A stretch of DNA of 64,000 nucleotides from Terriglobia bacterium (GTDB lineage Bacteria > Acidobacteriota > Terriglobia > Versatilivoradales > Versatilivoraceae): assembly GCA_022452285.1 (NCBI GenBank), contig JAKUNG010000018.1, positions 33,221-97,220 of the forward strand. Direction: 5' to 3'. The notes beneath the pieces are model-generated. The model had not been told where the DNA came from. It made no database searches and saw only the letters and a program-made list of their open reading frames with translations. Positions 33,689-42,808 of the stretch are shown piece by piece (the stretch's first letter is position 1; every line of letters begins with the position of its first letter). A program made the translations under genes and the position numbers.

Positions 33689-34309
33689 ATGAATCTTCCT
33701 ATTTTTCTAACGCTATCGCGTATTTTTGCTGTTCCTATACTTGTTGTTGTGCTGCTGAGCCATGTTTATAATTCAAAACACCAAATTGATGATCTCTCAA
33801 TTATTCTTGCTACGCTAATTTTTTTAGGCGCTTCAGTTACAGATTACTTCGACGGGTATTTTGCTAGACGGCGTCAACAGATAACGACAGTTGGAATCCT
33901 TTTGGATCCAATTGCTGACAAGTTATTGATGTCAGCTGCCTTTGTCTCGCTTGTAGAGCTCGGGTGGGTGCCAGCTTGGATGGTAGTAATTATAATAGGT
34001 CGTGAACTTGCGGTTGCAGGTCTTCGTGCTATCGCAGCAACTCAGGGATGCAATATTAATGCTTCCGAGCTAGGAAAAATTAAGACGGTTTTGCAGGTTG
34101 TTGCTATCACTACAATTATCTTGCGCAATATTTATTCTTGGTTGGAACCTATTAGTTTAGTCACTCTTTGGTTAGTTGTGATTTTTGCGCTTGTTTCAGC
34201 TATTGATTATTTTCAAAAGTTTTGGAAAACTTTTGATAATAGTGTAAAAGTAGTTGAGGATAGTAAATCTGTCGTTTTTAAAAAGAAACAACGCGATGTT
34301 TCGACTTAG
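33689..34309 (+). CDS. pgsA: CDP-diacylglycerol-glycerol-3-phosphate 3-phosphatidyltransferase
   Basis: A 206-residue membrane protein with four to six helices and the complete CDP-alcohol phosphotransferase motif: DYFDGYFARRRQQ, then GILLDPIADK, giving D-x2-DG-x2-AR-x8-G-x3-D-x3-D. It makes phosphatidylglycerophosphate, the first step of phosphatidylglycerol and cardiolipin synthesis. MNLPIFLTLSRIFAVPILV is the usual PgsA start. Its last 14 bases overlap the AMMECR1 gene in a different frame. Confidence 0.92.
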   Translation: MNLPIFLTLSRIFAVPILVVVLLSHVYNSKHQIDDLSIILATLIFLGASVTDYFDGYFARRRQQITTVGILLDPIADKLLMSAAFVSLVELGWVPAWMVVIIIGRELAVAGLRAIAATQGCNINASELGKIKTVLQVVAITTIILRNIYSWLEPISLVTLWLVVIFALVSAIDYFQKFWKTFDNSVKVVEDSKSVVFKKKQRDVST

Positions 34310-34841
34310 TGACGCTGCTCAGACATACCTTTTGAAGGTTGCACGCACAACAATTTCAGTATATTTAAAATCCAAAACCAAACCTGATATCCCCTCTAGT
34401 TGCCTCCAAGAAATCCAGCAAAAACGTGGAGTTTTTGTTTCCTTGTACCGTAATGAAACATTATGTGGATGTGTTGGTTATGCGCATTCTTTAACACCTC
34501 TTGTACAAGGTGTGACTGAATGTGTTTTGTCCGCTGTTGAGGATAAGAGATTCACTAAACTGAATTTTTCGGAACTAAGTGCAACTAAAATTGAACTTTC
34601 AGTTCTTTCAGAGTTTGAAAAGATTCAATTTCCCTCAGAAATCGAAATTGGCAGACATGGTTTAATAGTTAGTTATGGAGCTAAACGGGGTTTATTATTG
34701 CCAAAAGTTGCCACTGAAAATGGTTGGAATCAAAAAGAATTCTTAGAACAAACTTGTTACAAAGCTGGTTTACCATTGGCAGTGTGGAAAAATGGGGCGG
34801 AGATAGAACGATTTACTGCCTTAGTTTTTCGAGAAAACTAA
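34296..34841 (+). CDS. AMMECR1-domain protein
   Basis: A 181-residue protein covering one AMMECR1 domain. GVFVSLYRNETLCGCVGYA matches the conserved LRGCIG-type loop, followed by AVEDKRF and ELSATKIELSVLS, and GLLLPKVATENGWN. The family is widespread and its activity is not established; in many genomes it is joined or adjacent to MEMO or radical-SAM AmmeMemoRadiSam proteins, neither of which is here. I start at ATG 34296. The longer upstream frame lies wholly inside pgsA and adds no family sequence. Confidence 0.88.
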   Translation: MFRLSDAAQTYLLKVARTTISVYLKSKTKPDIPSSCLQEIQQKRGVFVSLYRNETLCGCVGYAHSLTPLVQGVTECVLSAVEDKRFTKLNFSELSATKIELSVLSEFEKIQFPSEIEIGRHGLIVSYGAKRGLLLPKVATENGWNQKEFLEQTCYKAGLPLAVWKNGAEIERFTALVFREN

Positions 34842-35079
34842 AGGGTCTCCCTAAAATATGTTTGGTTCTAAAATTTTTGAAATTAGGTTATAAAATCTTC
34901 ATAGGTATTTTTGGTTAAGCTACAGGAAGAGGTTTTAGCAGTAGTTGATCTCCACTGCTTTGCAGGACGAAAAGTGTTATGTTAAACTCAATTCTTTATA
35001 TTGTTTTTTTTATTCAAACTGAGCTGACTGCTACTTTAGATATACCCCTAAAAGTATTGCCATCCAGCATCCATTCCTG

Positions 35080-36582
35080 ATGTCTTTGCCAGCTAAAGGA
35101 AAAATTTGTGTAGTAATTCGAGAACATAATGCCGAAGATTTTGAAAAAGCAATCCTTCAAAATCGAGATAACTCTGATTTAATGGAGTTCCGGTTAGATT
35201 ATCTTGATTCCTCTCAACTAAATATTAAACAGTTGGGGTATTGGATAGCTATAGCTGGATTACCAGTTATTGCTACCCTACGTCGCAAACCTTTTGGAGG
35301 TTTATTTTCAGGGAGTCCGAATGAACAGATGGATATTATTAATAAAATTCAAGGAGCTGGTTTCGATTTTGTCGACATCGAACTAGAGACCTTAGAGGTA
35401 ATTAACTCAGAGCAATTAAAAAAAGTAAGAGCTGGATCAATGCAATTAATTGCTTCTTATCATAATTTTAAAGAAACACCTTCTAATTTGAAATCAGTTT
35501 TCAAGAGAATAGTTGCATTTCGCCCTGAGGTAGTAAAAATAGCAACAATGGCACTTTCTTTTTCCGATAATTTTCGGCTAATAGAGCTGATATCTCAGGC
35601 AACTGAGCTTGGTTTAATGATCATTCCTGTGGCGATGGGAGAACTCGGTGTTTATTCCCGAGTTATAGCCCCTAGTCGAGGAGCTTTATTAACCTATGCC
35701 TCTAGTCAAATTGGACAGGAAACAGCTCCAGGACAATTTACTGCTTTAGGCCTACAGGATGTTTACCAGTTAAATCTAATTGATCAGAGTACTTTGATTT
35801 ATGGGATTATTGGTTGTCCAATTAAACATTCGATGTCACCTTATGTTCATAATTATGCTTTTCAAAAAGTTGGACTAAAAAGCTGTTATCTACCTTTATA
35901 TGTTCCTAATTTGAAAGAATTTAGTTCCTATTTGGAAAGCTTTTCAGGTCTCAGTGTTACTCTTCCACACAAAGAATCAATTTTAGATTATGTTGGTTTC
36001 AAGGATCGAAGTGTGCAAGAGAGTGGTGCAGCCAATACCTTAGTCAAGAGGATAGATGGTATTTGGGCCTATAATACAGATCTTGAAGGGGTTCGTTTTG
36101 CATTACGTGATGTTTTAGGACATGATTCTTCTTGTAGAACTGTTTTGTTAGGAGCTGGTGGGGCAGCTCGTTCTGCAGCAGTGGTAATGAAAGAAAGCGG
36201 ATGTGATGTGACAGTTTTGGCAAGGAATCAAAGAAAAGCTAAGCTGTTTGCAAGAGATTTTGGCTTCAGTTTTGGATCTCTTGATGATGTTGGAAAATAC
36301 AGAGGTGATTTATTGATTAATGCCACTCCTATTGGAATGTCACCAGCAAATCATGAAACTCCAGTTTCAGAGGAAGCTCTTAACTATGATGTTGTATTTG
36401 ACATGATTTATAATCCTTTGGAGACTAGATTACTTCGAGAGGCTAAAAAAAAGGCTAAGATCATTAGTGGTTTAGAAATGTTTGTAGGGCAGGCAGCGTA
36501 TCAGTTTCATTTATGGACGGGGAAAGATATTTCAAAAGAAACTCTTAGAGAGGTTGTTTTTGGTCAGTTAAGAAACCGTTAA
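35080..36582 (+). CDS. aroDE: Bifunctional 3-dehydroquinate dehydratase / shikimate dehydrogenase
   Basis: A 500-residue fusion. Residues 1-230 form a type I dehydroquinase: LMEFRLDYLD, VIATLRRKPFGGLFSG, the catalytic histidine in IASYHNF, and the Schiff-base lysine in EVVKIATMA. Residues 245-500 form shikimate dehydrogenase: IIGCPIKHSMSPYVHN, VTLPHKESILDYV, AANTLV, NTDLEGV and the NADP loop LLGAGGAARSA. Together they perform steps three and four of the shikimate pathway. The same fusion is known in plants and in several bacterial groups. ATG start. Confidence 0.95.
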   Translation: MSLPAKGKICVVIREHNAEDFEKAILQNRDNSDLMEFRLDYLDSSQLNIKQLGYWIAIAGLPVIATLRRKPFGGLFSGSPNEQMDIINKIQGAGFDFVDIELETLEVINSEQLKKVRAGSMQLIASYHNFKETPSNLKSVFKRIVAFRPEVVKIATMALSFSDNFRLIELISQATELGLMIIPVAMGELGVYSRVIAPSRGALLTYASSQIGQETAPGQFTALGLQDVYQLNLIDQSTLIYGIIGCPIKHSMSPYVHNYAFQKVGLKSCYLPLYVPNLKEFSSYLESFSGLSVTLPHKESILDYVGFKDRSVQESGAANTLVKRIDGIWAYNTDLEGVRFALRDVLGHDSSCRTVLLGAGGAARSAAVVMKESGCDVTVLARNQRKAKLFARDFGFSFGSLDDVGKYRGDLLINATPIGMSPANHETPVSEEALNYDVVFDMIYNPLETRLLREAKKKAKIISGLEMFVGQAAYQFHLWTGKDISKETLREVVFGQLRNR

Positions 36583-36620
36583 CTTAATCTTTAGAACTCA
36601 ATTTGATAGAAAAAAACTAA

Positions 36621-37532
36621 ATGTTTAATCATATTATTAAGGTTCCTGCTAGTTCCACAAATCTAGGTGCTGGTTTTGATTCCCTTGGATTAGCCTTGAG
36701 CCTATACCTTGAAATTCAGGTTGAAGAAAGTGCTACCAAAGGTATTGAAATTAATGTGACTGGAGAAGGATCAAATGATTTAAAAGATGTGCGGAAAAAT
36801 TTAATTTGGAAGGTCCTTCAAAAGGTATTTATTGGAGAAAAGAAGACAGTTCCAAACATTAAACTATCTGTTTTTAATCAGATACCGTTAGCTCGTGGCC
36901 TCGGTAGTAGTGCTGCTGCAATTGTTGGTGGTCTTGGCATTTTTGAAGCAATAACAGGACTAGAATTGACACAAGAAAAGTTTTTTCGCTACGCACTCGC
37001 CTTGGAAGACCACCCCGATAATCTTTGTGCTGCTCGCTTTGGAGGGTTTACCGTTAGCTGCACTAGTGATGTAGGGCGGGTTTCTTTTATTCAGCTAAAA
37101 ATAGGTAAGCCAATTAAAATTCTTTTAGTTGTACCAGACATTCAGTTACTTACTTCTCAATCAAGGGAAGTTTTGCCCAATAATTTGGGGATAGATGATA
37201 CTATTTTTAATATACAGCATGTTGCTTTAACTGTGGCGGCCATGACTAGTGGTCAGTTCCAATTTCTGCGTGAATCATTAAGTGACAAACTTCACCAACC
37301 TTATCGAAGTTCCCTTGTGCCAGGTCTGAAAGAGGTGTTAAAGCTTCATTTAGAGAATATACCAGGCTTATTAGGAATGAGTTTGAGCGGTGCAGGTCCG
37401 AGTATTTTATGCTTTCTTGATGGAGAGAGTAGAGAGATCTTTCATCGCATCCAAGGTATTTTTAATCAACATGGTATTAATTGTAAATCTTTTGAACTCC
37501 AGATTGATCATTTTGGAAGGACTATTAAATAG
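36621..37532 (+). CDS. thrB: Homoserine kinase
   Basis: A 303-residue GHMP kinase. The N-terminal KVPASSTNLGAGFDSLGLAL and the ATP-binding loop PLARGLGSSAAAIVGG (near residues 88-103) are diagnostic of ThrB; GMSLSGAGPSILCF is the third GHMP motif. It phosphorylates homoserine on the way to threonine. It lies 38 bases after aroDE and ahead of hisZ, in a block of amino-acid genes of mixed pathways. Confidence 0.94.
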   Translation: MFNHIIKVPASSTNLGAGFDSLGLALSLYLEIQVEESATKGIEINVTGEGSNDLKDVRKNLIWKVLQKVFIGEKKTVPNIKLSVFNQIPLARGLGSSAAAIVGGLGIFEAITGLELTQEKFFRYALALEDHPDNLCAARFGGFTVSCTSDVGRVSFIQLKIGKPIKILLVVPDIQLLTSQSREVLPNNLGIDDTIFNIQHVALTVAAMTSGQFQFLRESLSDKLHQPYRSSLVPGLKEVLKLHLENIPGLLGMSLSGAGPSILCFLDGESREIFHRIQGIFNQHGINCKSFELQIDHFGRTIK

Positions 37533-37602
37533 AATTATTCTTGTTTTGACCATAAGACAAAATTGTCCTTAGGTTTGAAAACAGGATGTAGAAATTTTAC
37601 TT

Positions 37603-38580
37603 ATGAAAACGTTAACTCAAGTTCCGGTAGGCACTCAAGTGTTTTTTGGCAATGCAGCCAAACATCGCAGGCGCGTGGAGAAACTCATCTATACTGTTCT
37701 AAAACGATGGAATTATCAGGAAATTATTCCTCCGATTTTTGACTATTATGATGTTTTTTCCAGAGGAATGGGATCAGAATCTGAAGCCACTTTGTATAGA
37801 TTTTTCGACAGGGAAGGCAATCTGCTTGCTTTACGTCCAGAGTTTACTTCTCTTATTGCCAAGACTGTTGCCACCAGATTGTTAGATTGGCCAAAGCCAC
37901 TCAGGCTTTGCTATAGCGGTGATGTATTTCGTTATGAAGCACCAAGAGGAGGTAGACAGCGAGAATTCTTTCAACTTGGAATTGAAAATATTGGTGGAAA
38001 AAAAGTTTCGTGTGATGCAGAAGTTATTCAGATTGCAATGGAATCATTGCAGCGAATAGGGATCAAAGAGTTTCAATTTAATCTAGGAGAGATGGGATTT
38101 TTTTCTGGTTTGATTAAAAAGATTGGTATTTCCACTGTAGACCTTAAACATATCAAGAATCTAATGGAACTCAAAGACTCTATTGGTTTAGCGGGTAGAA
38201 TGAAACAGTTAAACCTATCCACCAAAAATAAGAATGTACTCTATTCCCTGTTGAATCTAACAGGAAAGTCCAAAGTAATTAGCTCAGCCCGTCATTTGGT
38301 AACAAATGAACAATCTATGATAGCTTTAGAAAATTTGGAATCACTCTATAACAAGTTAAAACGTCAGAAATTGTCAAAACATCTCACTATAGATCTAAGT
38401 GGAGTTAGAGGTCTGGATTACTATACTGGAATCGTTTTCAAAATTTATGTTCCAGGGTCAGGTTTTGAAGTAGGTAGTGGTGGACGTTATGACAATTTGT
38501 TGAAGAATTTTGGCTCTGATCTACCATCAGTGGGATTTACTTTTTATTTAGAACGATTGATGCCCTTTTTCTTAAAGTGA
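37603..38580 (+). CDS. hisZ: ATP phosphoribosyltransferase regulatory subunit HisZ
   Basis: A 325-residue paralogue of the histidyl-tRNA synthetase core. LALRPEFTSLIAKTVATR is motif 2-like and FEVGSGGRYDNLLKNFG is motif 3-like, but the protein lacks the C-terminal anticodon-binding domain of HisS. HisZ makes a complex with the short form of HisG and is needed for feedback control by histidine. The next gene is a short HisG, confirming the assignment. ATG start. Confidence 0.92.
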   Translation: MKTLTQVPVGTQVFFGNAAKHRRRVEKLIYTVLKRWNYQEIIPPIFDYYDVFSRGMGSESEATLYRFFDREGNLLALRPEFTSLIAKTVATRLLDWPKPLRLCYSGDVFRYEAPRGGRQREFFQLGIENIGGKKVSCDAEVIQIAMESLQRIGIKEFQFNLGEMGFFSGLIKKIGISTVDLKHIKNLMELKDSIGLAGRMKQLNLSTKNKNVLYSLLNLTGKSKVISSARHLVTNEQSMIALENLESLYNKLKRQKLSKHLTIDLSGVRGLDYYTGIVFKIYVPGSGFEVGSGGRYDNLLKNFGSDLPSVGFTFYLERLMPFFLK

Positions 38581-38620
38581 GTGGACACTAAAACTGTGTG
38601 TTAAAGGTGAGAGGTGATTG

Positions 38621-39295
38621 ATGAAGCACAGTGGCAAGATTAAGTCTAAAGAAATCATTTCCATAGCTCTTTCGAAAGGGAGATTATTTGAAGAGGTTCT
38701 TAAATTATTTAAGAATGTTAATATTGAACTGATTGATTCCAAAATTGGATCGAGAAAATTGGTTTTACAAGATAGGGAAAAGAACTTTCAATTTTTTTTG
38801 TTAAAACCAGTTGATGTTCCTACCTATGTTGAGTATGGGGTTGCAGATGTAGGAATTGCTGGAAGAGATGTTCTGCTTGAATCTAAAGCTGACATCCATC
38901 TGCCTCTAGACCTTAAAATTGGTCGATGTTCTATGGTTGTAGCCGGTATTAGTGGAACTGCCAAAGAAGATTATCGCGAATTATCCGCGGTGCGAATAGC
39001 CACAAAATACCCACGAATTACCACCGAGTACTTTACTCAGCGGGGAGTGCCAGTAGAAATTATCTACCTTTCTGGCAGTGTTGAGCTAGCTCCTGTCTTA
39101 GGTTTAGCAGAAAGAATTGTTGATTTGGTATCTACTGGTCAAACACTAGCAGATAACGGTTTACAAATTATAGAGAAAATCTGTGACATTTCTGCATGTT
39201 TGGTAGTAAACAGGGCTAGCTATCAGATTAAACATCGAGCAATAACTGGATTGATTGAGCTTTTAGAAAAATCCTCTCCAAGCATTAAGTCTTGA
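38621..39295 (+). CDS. hisG: ATP phosphoribosyltransferase catalytic subunit, short form
   Basis: A 224-residue short-form HisG without the C-terminal ACT-like regulatory domain, so it depends on HisZ. SIALSKGRLFEEVLKLF at the start, GVADVGIAGRDVLLE, and the PRPP-binding DLVSTGQTLADNGL are clear. It catalyses the first step of histidine synthesis, joining PRPP and ATP. I use ATG 38621 in preference to the preceding TTG; AGAGG is suitably placed. Confidence 0.95.
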   Translation: MKHSGKIKSKEIISIALSKGRLFEEVLKLFKNVNIELIDSKIGSRKLVLQDREKNFQFFLLKPVDVPTYVEYGVADVGIAGRDVLLESKADIHLPLDLKIGRCSMVVAGISGTAKEDYRELSAVRIATKYPRITTEYFTQRGVPVEIIYLSGSVELAPVLGLAERIVDLVSTGQTLADNGLQIIEKICDISACLVVNRASYQIKHRAITGLIELLEKSSPSIKS

Positions 39296-39345
39296 TTACG
39301 AATCCCTTAAAGTAATTTTTTAGATGAGTTTAGAGGCTTGAAATA

Positions 39346-40632
39346 ATGATTCCAATTTACCATTGGCCTTCTGCTGAGGCAAAAAATTATCTGAAAAAGG
39401 TGAGTTTAAGGGGCAGTCAGGAAGATACAGTGCTTGAATCTAGGGTCGCCACTATTCTAAATTCGGTAAAAAAAATGGGAGATGCGGCGGTTAGAAAATG
39501 GATTAGACAATTTGAGGGATATGATCCTAAAGAACTAAAAATTGATCCAATGGAGATCAAGGATCTTGCAAGTCAAGCAGACCCTGAATTACTTAAGATC
39601 ATTAAGCAAGCCAAAAAGAACATCTGGGATTTCCATCAACGTCAACGGGAAAACTCTTGGGAACTTGAAGCTAAAGATGGGGTTAAACTTGGTCAAAGAA
39701 TTACTCCCTTACAAACGGTTGGTCTCTATGTTCCAGGAGGCACTGCAGCGTATCCTTCAACCGTACTTATGAATGCAATTCCTGCACAGATTGCAGGAGT
39801 TCCTAGGATTGTTGTCTCTACACCCTATCGAAACTTTCAAAAGAATCCTCTTATAGCAGCTGTTCTTAAGGAACTTAGATTAGAAGAAGTATATGGAGTT
39901 GGTGGTGCTCAAGCTATAGCTGCCCTTGCATATGGTACGGCTACTATTCCTCAGGTCAATAAGATAGTTGGTCCGGGTAACGCCTTCGTAGCTGAGGCTA
40001 AGAAACAAGTTTTTGGTTCGGTGGACATCGATGTGATAGCTGGTCCTTCGGAAGTGGTAATTGTTAGTGATGAGTTTGCTAATCCTGTATTTGTTGCTGC
40101 AGACTTGATGGCTCAAGCAGAGCATGATGAATCTGCATTGGCAATTGCTATTACATTTTCAGTTACTCAGGCGGAAGCTATTAAAAAAAGTCTACTTGAC
40201 CAGGTAAAGAATCTCAGTCGCAAGATAACTATTCATAAGTCTCTAAATGAATTTGGTGTCATTTTAGTGGTTAAACAGATAAAAGAGGCTGTTGAAATAG
40301 TAAATAATATAGCTCCTGAGCACCTTGAACTATTAATGGAGGATGCAGAATCTTTTGCAGAGAAAATTGATGCGGCCGGAGCTATTTTTTTTGGAGAAAA
40401 TTCTTGTGAAACAGTTGGCGATTATTTTGCTGGTCCTAACCATGTACTTCCTACAGGAGGAACATCTCAATTTGCCTCTCCACTTGGAGTCTATGACTTT
40501 ATAAAGAGGACAAATCTGATCAAGTATAGTCGTCAAGCAATCACTAAAAATTATCGAGCTATTGAGAAATTTGCTTTAGCTGAAAAACTTGATGCCCATG
40601 CTCACAGTGTTAGGATCCGAGTAGACAGCTAA
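39346..40632 (+). CDS. hisD: Histidinol dehydrogenase
   Basis: A 428-residue enzyme of standard length for the last two oxidations of histidine synthesis. VGLYVPGGTAAYPSTVLMNAIPA, the zinc/NAD region IAGPSEVVIVSDEFANP and LMAQAEHDE, IAPEHLEL, and DYFAGPNHVLPTGGTS are diagnostic. It follows hisG by 50 bases. Only hisZ, hisG and hisD are here, so the rest of the pathway is elsewhere. Confidence 0.96.
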   Translation: MIPIYHWPSAEAKNYLKKVSLRGSQEDTVLESRVATILNSVKKMGDAAVRKWIRQFEGYDPKELKIDPMEIKDLASQADPELLKIIKQAKKNIWDFHQRQRENSWELEAKDGVKLGQRITPLQTVGLYVPGGTAAYPSTVLMNAIPAQIAGVPRIVVSTPYRNFQKNPLIAAVLKELRLEEVYGVGGAQAIAALAYGTATIPQVNKIVGPGNAFVAEAKKQVFGSVDIDVIAGPSEVVIVSDEFANPVFVAADLMAQAEHDESALAIAITFSVTQAEAIKKSLLDQVKNLSRKITIHKSLNEFGVILVVKQIKEAVEIVNNIAPEHLELLMEDAESFAEKIDAAGAIFFGENSCETVGDYFAGPNHVLPTGGTSQFASPLGVYDFIKRTNLIKYSRQAITKNYRAIEKFALAEKLDAHAHSVRIRVDS

Positions 40633-40670
40633 AGTCTGAAACCAACAAAATAGAAATGAGTATTTAACTA

Positions 40671-41675
40671 ATGATTCAAAAACAGCTAAGGTGGGGGATT
40701 TTGGGGGTTGGCCAAATATCAGAGATCTTGGCTCCAGCAATACAATCATCAAGATGGGCAGTTCCTTACGCGGTTTCTAGTCGGTCTCAAAAAAAGGCCA
40801 AGGAATTTGCAGAAAGACATGGATTTTTCAAGGCGCATGGTAGTTATCAGAAACTTCTTGATGATCCGAAAGTAGATGTAGTTTATAACTCCCTACCCAA
40901 CTGGCTGCACTGTGAGTGGACGATTAAAGCTTTAAAATTGGGCAAACATGTACTTTGTGAAAAGCCACTTGCTAACAGTCTGAGTGAATGCAAAAAAATG
41001 ATTAAAGCTTCAAAAATGGAAAAACGACTTTTGGTGGAAGCCTTTGCTTACAGGTTTCATCCCCAAACTATGAGAATCAAGTCCATCATTGACAGTGGAA
41101 AAATTGGTAAGATTAGAATAATTCGAGCGTTTCTTGGATTTCCCTTGAACTTAGGTACTTCTAATATTCGTTTCAAAGACCAAGCGGGTGGAGGAGCACT
41201 TATGGATATTGGTTGTTACGCTATCAATGTAATACGGTATATTGTTGGAGCGGAGCCATTGAGAGTTTATGGTCATGAATTAATGGGAACCAAACATCCT
41301 GTTGATTTAACCTTTGGAGGAATATTAGCTTTTTCTAAAGAAATTTTGGGTGTTTTTAGTTGTACTTTTTTAACCGTTAGAGATTTTCAATTGGAAATTA
41401 TTGGCTCAAAAGGCAATATCTTTGTTCCCAGTCCATGGCAGCCTGAGTCAACCCATCCATCATTTACATTGCAATTAGGTACTAAGAAACAGGTAATCAC
41501 TTCTAAAAGGGGTGGAAATGTCTATTGTTTACAGGTAGATCAGTTCAGTCGCTGTATTAGAGAAAAGGTTGAACCAAATCTTTCATTACAGGATTCACTA
41601 GCTAACATGGCAGTCATTGAGGCTTTGCAGCACTCTTCTAAAACGGGTAGAGAGATTAAAGTTATTAAGTCATAG
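40671..41675 (+). CDS. Gfo/Idh/MocA-family oxidoreductase
   Basis: A 334-residue NAD(P)-dependent oxidoreductase. The N-terminal Rossmann fold has WGILGVGQISEILAPAI, and VLCEKPLANSLSE carries the conserved catalytic EKP motif; GGGALMDIGCYAINVIRYI is the C-terminal substrate-domain signature. It resembles dehydrogenases acting on sugars or trans-dihydrodiols. The substrate cannot be told from sequence. It lies between hisD and a YpdA-type reductase and may share their transcript. Confidence 0.88.
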   Translation: MIQKQLRWGILGVGQISEILAPAIQSSRWAVPYAVSSRSQKKAKEFAERHGFFKAHGSYQKLLDDPKVDVVYNSLPNWLHCEWTIKALKLGKHVLCEKPLANSLSECKKMIKASKMEKRLLVEAFAYRFHPQTMRIKSIIDSGKIGKIRIIRAFLGFPLNLGTSNIRFKDQAGGGALMDIGCYAINVIRYIVGAEPLRVYGHELMGTKHPVDLTFGGILAFSKEILGVFSCTFLTVRDFQLEIIGSKGNIFVPSPWQPESTHPSFTLQLGTKKQVITSKRGGNVYCLQVDQFSRCIREKVEPNLSLQDSLANMAVIEALQHSSKTGREIKVIKS

Positions 41676-41707
41676 AAAAAATTAATTTTTGAACAAATAT
41701 TAACTTT

Positions 41708-42712
41708 ATGCAGCAAAATCTCATCAAAATTTTGGATGTCATTATTATAGGTGCTGGACCAACGGGACTAGCATGTGCCATTGAAGCAGAGCAGAGTGGT
41801 CTTGATTATCTAGTAATTGAAAAAGGCTGTATTGTTAATTCAATTCAAAACTTTCCCCTCCAGATGATCTTTTTTACTACACCTGAACTCCTTGAGATTG
41901 GTGGAATGCCTTTTGTCTCTCCCTATCAAAAGCCAACTCGAATGGAAGCTTTAAAATATTATCGGAGAGTTGCAGATACCTATCAAATTAAAATAAATCT
42001 TTATGAGACTGTCGTCTGTGTTGAAGGAACAGATGGTGGCTTTCAAGTCAGAACACAAACCCGTGAAAAGAATAAGTGCCTTTACAAAGCAAAAAAAATT
42101 GTTTTGGCTACAGGGTATTACGATATTCCTAATTTTTTAAACATTTCAGGAGAGAACTTAGAAAAAGTCAAACATTACTATAAGGAAGCACATCCCTATT
42201 ATGGTATGGATGTTGTTGTTATTGGAGGAAAGAATTCTGCAGCTGTTGCAGCACTGGATCTCTATCGGGCTGGCGCTCGAGTGACTCTTGTTCACCGTGG
42301 AAAAAATTTGAGTCAAAGTATCAAATACTGGATAAAGCCAGATATTGAAAATCGTATTAAGGCTAAAGAAATTTCTGCTTTTTTCAGGACTAATGTAATC
42401 GAAATTTCTCCAAAGGTAATTGTTTTATCTGATCAAACTGGGAAAACTTGGTCAATCAATAATGATTTTGTCTTTGCCATGACAGGATACCGTCCCGATC
42501 TTGAATTTTTCAAGTCTCTCGGGATTAGTCTAAGTTCCAAAGGTCAAAGACCACTTATTAGCAAAGATACTTATGAGAGTAATGTCCCAGGAATTTATTT
42601 GGCAGGAGTTGTTGTCGGTGGAATGATGACTAACGAAGTTTTTATTGAAAACGGTCGATTTCACGGACAAGTAGTCATTGGTGATATCCAAAAAAAACTT
42701 AATCAAAAATGA
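41708..42712 (+). CDS. ypdA: YpdA-family FAD-dependent reductase (putative bacillithiol disulfide reductase)
   Basis: A 334-residue two-dinucleotide-binding flavoprotein. The FAD motif is IIGAGPTGLACAIEAEQ (near residues 12-28), and the NADPH motif is VVIGGKNSAAVAALDLYRAGA near 175-195. It has no CxxC redox motif of thioredoxin reductase, as expected for YpdA/Bdr. SIQNFPLQMIFFTTPELLEIGG is a YpdA signature. In Bacillus and Staphylococcus this enzyme reduces bacillithiol disulfide. That suggests, but does not prove, bacillithiol as thiol buffer here. Confidence 0.82.
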   Translation: MQQNLIKILDVIIIGAGPTGLACAIEAEQSGLDYLVIEKGCIVNSIQNFPLQMIFFTTPELLEIGGMPFVSPYQKPTRMEALKYYRRVADTYQIKINLYETVVCVEGTDGGFQVRTQTREKNKCLYKAKKIVLATGYYDIPNFLNISGENLEKVKHYYKEAHPYYGMDVVVIGGKNSAAVAALDLYRAGARVTLVHRGKNLSQSIKYWIKPDIENRIKAKEISAFFRTNVIEISPKVIVLSDQTGKTWSINNDFVFAMTGYRPDLEFFKSLGISLSSKGQRPLISKDTYESNVPGIYLAGVVVGGMMTNEVFIENGRFHGQVVIGDIQKKLNQK

Positions 42713-42808
42713 CTGGACCATAGTGATTTTAGTCGGTCGGTAAGCAGTTAGAAAAACAGAATATCAATCAATTCATAAAAGGTCTAAACTCATTTTTTTT
42801 CATTTGCA

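Noticed and set aside
34254..34309. Possible pgsA/AMMECR1 fusion
   Set aside because: The two frames differ; this is an overlap of neighbouring genes, not a fusion or frameshift.
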